NCBI GenBank assembly: GCA_964442605.1 | Contig: CAYTZR010000002.1 | Coordinates: forward strand, 39,759 to 103,758 | Length of the DNA: 64,000 nucleotides | Source of the DNA: Monoglobus sp964442605 | GTDB lineage: Bacteria; Bacillota; Clostridia; Monoglobales; Monoglobaceae | Reading direction: 5' to 3' | Shown here: positions 59,478-64,000 of the stretch, piece after piece | Layout: every line of letters starts with the position of its first letter | Numbering within the stretch: position 1 is the first letter of the stretch | Translations under genes and position numbers: made by a program | Notes under the pieces: generated by a model | The model's input: only the letters and a program-made list of their open reading frames with translations | What the model was told of the DNA's origin: nothing | The model's database searches: none

Positions 59478-61382
59478 CTATTCAAGCTCAAAGGCTCCGG
59501 TGTACAGCTGATAATATTTACCCCTTTGTGCAATCAAATCATCATGGCTGCCGCGCTCAATAATTTTTCCATGCTCAAGCACCATAATAGCGTCAGCGTT
59601 CCTGACGGTTGAGAGTCTGTGAGCAATGACGAAAACAGTTCTGCCGTTCATTAATCCATCCATGCCCTTTTCTATAAGCTTCTCTGTTCTGGTATCAATT
59701 GAGCTTGTGGCTTCGTCCAGTATAAGCACAGGAGGATCGGCAACCGCAGCTCTGGCAATTGCCAGCAGTTGTCTCTGCCCTTGGCTAAGGTTTTCACCGT
59801 CCGAGGTCAGGAGTGTGTTGTAGCCGTCAGGCAGGTGTGTGATGAACCAGTGCGCGTTGGCAATCTTTGCCGCTTCCATACATTCCTCGTCCGTCGCGTC
59901 CAGCTTGCCGTATCTGATATTGTCCATAACTGTTCCGGTGAATAGATGTGTGTCCTGCAGAACCATACCCAGTGAATGTCTTAAATCATCCTTCTGAATG
60001 TGGTTTATATTAATCCCGTCAAAGGTTATTCTTCCGTCGGGCACGTCATAGAACCTGTTTATCAGATTAGTTATTGTTGTCTTTCCGGCGCCTGTTGAGC
60101 CGACAAAGGCTATCTTCTGCCCCGGCTTGGCATACAGCGAGACATCGTTTAAAACCGTCTTTTTCCCGTCATAGCTGAATGTGACATTCTTAAACTCTAC
60201 TCTGCCTAAAACTTCATTGTATGTGGGTTCTCCGCTTTTTCCGATACGCTTCCATGCCCACTGACCGGTCCTGTGGGCAACCTCGTGAACAGTACCGTCA
60301 ATATCGATTACAGCTCTGATAATTTTGGCTTTTCCTTCGTCTACCTCGGGCTTTTCATCAATCATTTCAAATATTCTCTCAGCGCCTGCCATAGCATTCA
60401 GTATTGAATTAACCTGCTGTGACATTTGAGTTATCGGCATTGAAAATGAGCGTGTATATTGTAGAAACGCTGTCAGCGAACCTATAGTCAGCGCAAAAAT
60501 TCCGGCATCGCTGTTACCGCTTGCTATCGTCAGCGTAGCGCCTATCATAGCGGTTAAAGCATAATGTATGTGTGACAGATTTCCCATAATCGGGAACAGA
60601 ATATTCGCAAAGGTATTGGCGTTCGCCGAGGCGTTTTTAAGCGAATTGTTTATATCGTCAAAGCGTTCTTTGGACTTATCCTCATGGCAGAATACTTTTA
60701 CAACCTTTTGTCCTTCAATCATTTCCTCAACATAACCGTTCACGGCTCCTAAGCTGAATTGCTGCTTTTTAAAATAATGCGCGGAACGCTTGCCCACAAA
60801 TTTTATTATGACAATCATAACAAACAGCATTACGACTACAATCGCGGTGAGCAGAGGGCTTAAAACAATCATCATCACAAATACCGAAATTACGGTCAGA
60901 ATTGATGAAATGAGCTGCGGAATACTCTGGGAGGTCATCATTCGGATTGAATCCGTATCATTGGTGTAGCGGCTCATCAGGTCACCGTTTGAGTTGGTGT
61001 CAAAATACTTTATCGGCAGTTTTTCCATATGGTCAAACAATTGTGTACGTATTTTGAGAAGCACATTGCTCGAAATTGTTATCATAATTCTGTTGTATAA
61101 CCATGATGCGATAGCGCCCAAAGTATAAATTACAAGCATTAGCAGAATTTTTACCAAGAAATCCTTCAAGTCGGGGTTTTGGCTGCCTATAAGCGGAACA
61201 ATATAGTCATCTATCATCGGCTTGAGCATATATGTGCCGTAAACGCTTGCGCCTGTTGAAACGATAACTCCAAGGACAACGACAAACAAAAGACTTTTGT
61301 AATCCTTGAAATAGCTAAACATCCTTAAAGCGGTTTTTTTGGTATTTTTGGGTTTTTTAAATACGCGCTTTTCCTGTGCCAT
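59478..61382 (-). CDS. ABC exporter half-transporter with catalytic nucleotide site
   Basis: A 634-aa fusion of a six-helix type-IV membrane domain (about 1-340) and an ATPase domain (about 385-630). The ATPase motifs are canonical: Walker A GSTGAGKTT, signature LSQGQRQ, Walker B LILDEATSSID with the catalytic Glu, and H-loop IAHRLST. The loop GRVEFKNVTFSYDG precedes it. It pairs with the gene upstream to form a heterodimeric exporter. The ATG at 61382 lies one base after the stop of that gene with AAGGGG 9 bases upstream; an earlier in-frame TTG at 61391 would overlap it. The substrate is unknown, often drugs or peptides. Confidence 0.92.
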   Translation of the reverse strand: MAQEKRVFKKPKNTKKTALRMFSYFKDYKSLLFVVVLGVIVSTGASVYGTYMLKPMIDDYIVPLIGSQNPDLKDFLVKILLMLVIYTLGAIASWLYNRIMITISSNVLLKIRTQLFDHMEKLPIKYFDTNSNGDLMSRYTNDTDSIRMMTSQSIPQLISSILTVISVFVMMIVLSPLLTAIVVVMLFVMIVIIKFVGKRSAHYFKKQQFSLGAVNGYVEEMIEGQKVVKVFCHEDKSKERFDDINNSLKNASANANTFANILFPIMGNLSHIHYALTAMIGATLTIASGNSDAGIFALTIGSLTAFLQYTRSFSMPITQMSQQVNSILNAMAGAERIFEMIDEKPEVDEGKAKIIRAVIDIDGTVHEVAHRTGQWAWKRIGKSGEPTYNEVLGRVEFKNVTFSYDGKKTVLNDVSLYAKPGQKIAFVGSTGAGKTTITNLINRFYDVPDGRITFDGININHIQKDDLRHSLGMVLQDTHLFTGTVMDNIRYGKLDATDEECMEAAKIANAHWFITHLPDGYNTLLTSDGENLSQGQRQLLAIARAAVADPPVLILDEATSSIDTRTEKLIEKGMDGLMNGRTVFVIAHRLSTVRNADAIMVLEHGKIIERGSHDDLIAQRGKYYQLYTGAFELE

Positions 61383-61383
61383 A

Positions 61384-63114
61384 TTACTCAACCCCTTTCT
61401 TCTGCGATTCGTATACCTCGCGGTAAATATTATTGGTCTTTAACAGTTCGTCATGTGTTCCAACCGCGCTGACACGTCCGTTGTCCATGACGACAATCTT
61501 ATCCGCGTCCTCGATTGAGCTTATGCGTTGCGCGATAATTATGGTTGTGGCATCCTTAAGCTTTGTCGCAAAGGTGCTCCGTATCCTTGCGTCTGTTTCG
61601 GTGTCAACCGCGCTTGTGCTGTCATCAAGAATAATGATTTTTGGCTTTTTAAGAAGCGCCCTGGCTATACATAAGCGTTGTTTCTGACCGCCGGATACAT
61701 TAACGCCGCCCTGTCCCAAATCGGTATTATAGCCGTTCGGAAAGCTCATAATAAAGTCATGCGCACATGCGTCGCGGCAAGCCTCCTCGAGCTGTTGCTT
61801 TGTCGCGTGCTCGTTACCCCAGCGCAGGTTGTCGGAAATTGTGCCGCTGAACAGCACGTTATTTTGCAAAACCATTGATACGTTGTTCCTCAGGTTGTCG
61901 AGCTTATATTCTCTTACATCATGACCGCCTACTATGACTCTGCCCTGTACAACATCATAAAGCCGCGGTATAAGCTGTACCAGCGAGGTTTTCGCCGAGC
62001 CGGTTCCGCCTATAATTCCTATTGTTTCGCCTGACTTGAACTCCAGATTAATATTGCGCACGGCGCAATTCATAATATCGTTCTGATAGCTGAACGCGAC
62101 ATCCTCAAACTTTACCGATCCATCCTCCGGTATCAAGTTTGGATTGGCGTTATCATCACTTATTTCTATTTTCTCGTTCAGTATCTCGACAATTCTGTCG
62201 CCGCTTGCCTTTGAATTTACAATTGTTATAAACACCATTGAAATCATCATCAGCGACATAAGTATCTGATTTACATATGTAATGAAGCTTATCAGCTGAC
62301 CTGTCTGCATATTTCCAACTATTATCATGTTTCCGCCAAACCAGAGTATCGCAACAATGCAGGCGTATATAACCATTTGCATTATAGGCATTGTCGTAAT
62401 TATAAGCTTTTCGGCTGAAAGCTGGGCGTTGCGTACCTGTGTGGCTGTATCATTGAATTTTTCACTCTCATATTTTTCTCTTACGAATGCTTTTACAACT
62501 CTAACACCGGACAGGTTTTCCTGCACAACTCGGTTCAGATCATCCATCTTGCGCAGCATAATTCTGAATTTAGGCATAGCAACTTTTGCTATAAAGATTA
62601 CCAAGATAGCAACAATGGGTATTGCGACAAGGAATATCATAGCCAGCTCTGAGTTTATGGAAATCGATAAAACCAGTGCAATAGCAAACATAAATGGCGA
62701 GCGTACACAATTCCTGATAATCTGCATAGTGGAGTTCTGAATATTGGTAATATCGGTAGTAAGTCTTGTAATCAAGGAAGATGTGCTGAATTTATCAATA
62801 TTGCCGAATGAAAAATCCTGCAGCTTGTAAAATACCGCCTGTCTGATGTTCGCGGCAAAGCCGGTTGATGCGAGAGATGCGGTTCGCGCGGCTCCTGCAC
62901 CGAAGCACAGAGATGCTACCGCCATAAGCATCATCAAAAATCCCATTTTAACCACGTATGAAATATCGCGGTTTGCAATTCCCACATCAACTATTTTCGC
63001 CATAAGAAGGGGAATAGTTGTTTCCATCGCAACCTCTCCCACAATCAAAAGAGGGGTAATATAGGTATATTTTTTGTCAATTTTGGACATATGTCCAAGC
63101 AGAGTTTTAAGCAT
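61384..63114 (-). CDS. ABC exporter half-transporter with degenerate nucleotide site
   Basis: A 576-aa membrane-ATPase fusion, partner of the following gene. Walker A is GGTGSAKTS, with Ala where Gly is usual, and Walker B is IIILDDSTSAVDTE, with Asp in place of the catalytic Glu; the signature VSGGQKQR is intact. That asymmetry is typical of heterodimeric exporters such as BmrCD and TM287/288, in which one ATP site is non-hydrolysing. The ATG at 63114 has AGGAGG 7 bases upstream; another ATG at 63120 abuts it. The gene overlaps the MarR gene by 8 bases. Confidence 0.92.
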   Translation of the reverse strand: MLKTLLGHMSKIDKKYTYITPLLIVGEVAMETTIPLLMAKIVDVGIANRDISYVVKMGFLMMLMAVASLCFGAGAARTASLASTGFAANIRQAVFYKLQDFSFGNIDKFSTSSLITRLTTDITNIQNSTMQIIRNCVRSPFMFAIALVLSISINSELAMIFLVAIPIVAILVIFIAKVAMPKFRIMLRKMDDLNRVVQENLSGVRVVKAFVREKYESEKFNDTATQVRNAQLSAEKLIITTMPIMQMVIYACIVAILWFGGNMIIVGNMQTGQLISFITYVNQILMSLMMISMVFITIVNSKASGDRIVEILNEKIEISDDNANPNLIPEDGSVKFEDVAFSYQNDIMNCAVRNINLEFKSGETIGIIGGTGSAKTSLVQLIPRLYDVVQGRVIVGGHDVREYKLDNLRNNVSMVLQNNVLFSGTISDNLRWGNEHATKQQLEEACRDACAHDFIMSFPNGYNTDLGQGGVNVSGGQKQRLCIARALLKKPKIIILDDSTSAVDTETDARIRSTFATKLKDATTIIIAQRISSIEDADKIVVMDNGRVSAVGTHDELLKTNNIYREVYESQKKGVE

Positions 63115-63637
63115 TGTCATACCTCCTATCGTTTAAGCTGTCGCAAATTAATTTATGATGCTTATTTCTCATCTTGATAAAATCCTCCGGCTTAAGATTA
63201 TTTTCTTCGTTTTCGGTAATATTTTCGGTCATCTTATCTATTATGCGGCAGAGCGTGCCAATATCCTCGGGTGAAAGCCCTGAATATACCTTCAGATCAA
63301 ACTCATCAAAAATAGCCTTGCATGATACAAAGACTTTTCTGCCTTTTTCGGTAATATACAGGTTTTTACAGCGCAGATTGCTCTCATCCTCCTTTTTTTC
63401 GATAAGTCCGACTCTTTGCATGCGCTTAGTCGAAACAGCGATACTCGCGGGAGAGACACCCAAATGCTCAGCCGTTTCAGCTTGCGTACAGCCATCATGC
63501 TTCACTATATATTCGAGCAGCGGCATTTGACCGAAGTGGAGAGTATTATCATCGTTATTGATAAGCCTAAAAAGCGCATTGCGTCTTAAAAGCTGCAGCT
63601 TATCAAGCTTTGAATTAACTTCCCGAAGCTCAATCAT
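63107..63637 (-). CDS. MarR-family transcriptional regulator
   Basis: A 176-aa winged-helix regulator with LLEYIVKHDGCTQAETAEHLGVSPASIAVSTKRMQRVGLIEKKEDESNLR, the recognition helix and wing of the family, and a long C-terminal helical tail. It is the first gene of the MarR-exporter-exporter operon, a familiar self-regulated arrangement where a ligand of the exporter also releases the repressor. GGAGG is 7 bases upstream. Its promoter and the divergent methyltransferase promoter are both strong and both have palindromes close by. Confidence 0.92.
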   Translation of the reverse strand: MIELREVNSKLDKLQLLRRNALFRLINNDDNTLHFGQMPLLEYIVKHDGCTQAETAEHLGVSPASIAVSTKRMQRVGLIEKKEDESNLRCKNLYITEKGRKVFVSCKAIFDEFDLKVYSGLSPEDIGTLCRIIDKMTENITENEENNLKPEDFIKMRNKHHKLICDSLNDRRYDNA

Positions 63638-63660
63638 GTTATACCTCCGTTATATATATT

Positions 63661-63687
63661 TGACATTTAATTATTAATCATTTAACC
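63661..63687. promoter_or_regulatory. AT-rich palindrome downstream of the marR promoter
   Basis: TTTAATTATTAATCATTTAA-type inverted sequence lies in the first transcribed bases of the MarR operon. It is a possible self-regulation site, but such AT-rich palindromes arise easily by chance. Confidence 0.35.
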
Positions 63688-63716
63688 ATTATAGAGCACA
63701 AGCATATATATGTCAA
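63688..63716 (-). promoter_or_regulatory. Consensus promoter of the MarR-exporter operon
   Basis: On the minus strand an exact TTGACA (63711-63716) and an exact TATAAT (63688-63693) with a 17-base spacer. Confidence 0.88.
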
Positions 63717-63780
63717 TAATTATAATATTAATATTTTGTGAACAAAAATGACCGCGAGCATGTTTGAGATATTGCGGAAA

Positions 63781-63840
63781 GTTATGATTTTCACGGCTTA
63801 TACGGCGGCTTAAGCTGCGTCATAACCCAAGTTTTTTAAA
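63781..63840. repeat. Palindromic element with GGCTTAAGC core, copy 2
   Basis: GTTATGA (63781-63787) pairs with TCATAAC (63820-63826) around CGGCTTATACGGCGGCTTAAG-like sequence. It aligns with 10478-10535. A third GGCTTAAGC occurs at about 59272-59280. Confidence 0.5.
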
Positions 63841-63865
63841 GCTTATTTTTAGAACGATGCCGGTA

Positions 63866-63894
63866 TTGACAAAAACAATAAGCGGGTGTATAAT
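63866..63894 (+). promoter_or_regulatory. Consensus promoter of the right-edge methyltransferase gene
   Basis: An exact TTGACA (63866-63871) and an exact TATAAT (63889-63894) with a 17-base spacer. Confidence 0.9.
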
Positions 63895-63916
63895 ATAGTT
63901 AGCTGCAACTAACTAT
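63895..63916. promoter_or_regulatory. Operator-like palindrome at the transcription start
   Basis: ATAGTTAG (63895-63902) and CTAACTAT (63909-63916) are exact complements around CTGCAA, immediately after the -10 box. TAGTTGCAACTA-like palindromes are common binding sites of MarR proteins, and a marR gene is 260 bases away, so repression by that protein is a reasonable inference. Confidence 0.6.
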
Positions 63917-63934
63917 AAAAGAGGAGGGATAGAT

Positions 63935-64000
63935 ATGAGTGATGTAAAATCAGCATATAAAAAATTAGGCAAAAATAGTTTTTATGACGGAATGATAACA
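63935..64000 (+). CDS. Probable SAM-dependent methyltransferase, N-terminal 22 codons (3' end outside window)
   Basis: The frame runs off the right edge. The visible N-terminus MSDVKSAYKKLGK...FYDGMIT resembles class I methyltransferases of Clostridia that begin with xFYDGMITCSTLxGK. GAGGAGGG lies about 7 bases before the ATG. It is under a consensus promoter with an operator-like palindrome and is divergent from the MarR-exporter operon. Only 22 residues are available, so the call is tentative; a stop within the next kilobase and a GxGxG motif would confirm it. Confidence 0.45.
   Translation, partial: MSDVKSAYKKLGKNSFYDGMIT

Overview
The window looks like chromosome of an endospore-forming, anaerobic-type Firmicute of class Clostridia, most likely from an animal gut. 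I see moderately AT-rich DNA, very AT-rich spacers, strong Shine-Dalgarno sites (AAGGAGG-like) and sigma-A promoters close to TTGACA-N17-TATAAT. Mother-cell and spore genes recur: yunB, a GerW/YtfJ protein, a DacF-like carboxypeptidase, spoIVA, spoVM, pro-sigK, a YaaH/SleL-type lysin and bofA. A close homologue of choloylglycine (bile salt) hydrolase points to the gut. No phage, transposase, integrase, rRNA or CRISPR array is visible. The order or genus cannot be fixed from this sequence.

Layout. 1-2.9 kb: the end of a purine operon (purM end, purN, a PurO-like IMP cyclohydrolase and a stand-alone AICAR formyltransferase) closed by a terminator. 3.1-5.7 kb: tRNA-Arg(CCG), a dense array of TGTAAGAC octamers, enolase, and two related copies of an inverted-repeat element on either side of enolase. 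5.8-10.4 kb: a YesL/DUF624 membrane protein and gatCAB. 10.8-15.6 kb: DUF3006 plus a secreted SLH/metallo-beta-lactamase protein, a DUF6062 cysteine-motif protein, NAD(P)HX epimerase and a GH13 enzyme. 15.9-19.9 kb: a large secreted Cthe_2159-type beta-helix protein and yunB. 20.0-28.6 kb: mtrB (TRAP)-pyk, a thioesterase, lysA, an M50 protease, scpA-scpB-DUF2953-gerW and dacF.

28.6-41.4 kb: ROK glucokinase, DUF4363/DUF421, a small membrane protein with the 28-codon spoVM divergent from spoIVA, tmcAL, proC, purB, an aminotransferase, and the rplS-lepB-rbgA-rnhB-yraN block. 41.7-52.4 kb: ftsY-smc, pro-sigK, YaaH-like lysin, HPr, uvrC, bofA and dusB. 52.6-59.2 kb: an AraC regulator with a degenerate receiver, a LysR regulator, an HD hydrolase, a MetNIQ-type ABC importer behind an attenuator-like leader and a 26-codon upstream ORF, then bile salt hydrolase. 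59.5-64 kb: a MarR-controlled heterodimeric ABC exporter, divergent from a methyltransferase that runs off the window.

How they fit: most of the window is housekeeping (purines, tRNA-dependent amidation, chromosome condensation by ScpAB and SMC, protein targeting by FtsY, repair). Overlaid on it are a dispersed sporulation set covering coat assembly (SpoIVA anchored by SpoVM) and the sigma-K checkpoint (pro-sigK and BofA), and a gut-facing accessory part at the right end (bile salt hydrolase, importer, exporter and four regulators). The observations most worth following are the spoVM gene too short for usual gene finders, the TRAP gene joined to pyruvate kinase, the TGTAAGAC array, the importer leader with its coupled small ORF, and the palindromic operator at the right edge.
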